This document shows, in pieces, positions 6,006-6,022 of a stretch of DNA of 6,022 bases; position 1 is the stretch's first letter, and every line of letters begins with the position of its first letter. Location of the stretch: assembly GCA_016932895.1 (NCBI GenBank), contig JAFGCA010000196.1, positions 1 through 6,022 of the forward strand, read 5' to 3'. The notes below the pieces were generated by a model, which saw only the letters and a program-made list of their open reading frames with translations, was not told the DNA's origin and did not search any database. Made by a program: the position numbers and the translations under genes. This stretch comes from Sedimentisphaerales bacterium. Lineage in GTDB: Bacteria > Planctomycetota > Phycisphaerae > Sedimentisphaerales > SG8-4.

Positions 6006-6022
6006 GTTTGCGTGCAGAGCGA

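Overview
This window looks like an accessory segment of a bacterial chromosome. A small carbohydrate-related gene pair and a LacI-type regulator sit among the debris of two insertion sequences, and a conserved YidR-like (DUF3748) gene lies on the opposite strand at the right end. The presence of CBM9-like lipoproteins, many IS fragments, weak Shine-Dalgarno signals and a LacI-type regulator recalls Verrucomicrobiota, Planctomycetota or Lentisphaerota. That is only an impression: nothing here fixes the phylum.

Layout from left to right. Bases 1-83 are the last 26 codons of an ISL3-type transposase whose body lies outside the window. Directly after it, with an 11-base overlap in a different frame, comes a 616-codon reading frame (73-1923). 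It encodes a two-part protein: a probable beta-rich N-terminal part, then an alpha-helical part that resembles six-hairpin glycosidases. Its frame stays open to the window edge and it has no signal peptide or clear ribosome-binding site, so it is most likely a gene that lost its 5' end to the IS. Fourteen bases downstream is a 262-codon lipoprotein gene with a CBM9-like domain (1938-2726), surely co-transcribed.

Bases 2769 to about 3048 hold the 3' fifth of an IS256-family transposase on the minus strand together with its terminal repeat. The rest of that element is missing. About 350 bases of unassigned sequence follow (3049-3393), possibly with a gene remnant and an imperfect inverted repeat. 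A LacI/GalR-family regulator gene comes next (3394-4494). It converges on the minus-strand YidR-like gene (4617-6005), whose start lies within 20 bases of the window edge.

Inferred biology: the hydrolase-like protein and the surface lipoprotein probably worked on the same glycan, and the LacI-type protein may have controlled this or a lost neighbouring gene. The two IS remnants on either side of the pair suggest the locus is decaying or rearranged. The pair is visibly less GC-rich than the YidR-like gene, consistent with separate origins. I found no tRNA, rRNA, CRISPR array or convincing novel system. The most interesting item is the unassigned hydrolase-like family and its CBM9 partner.
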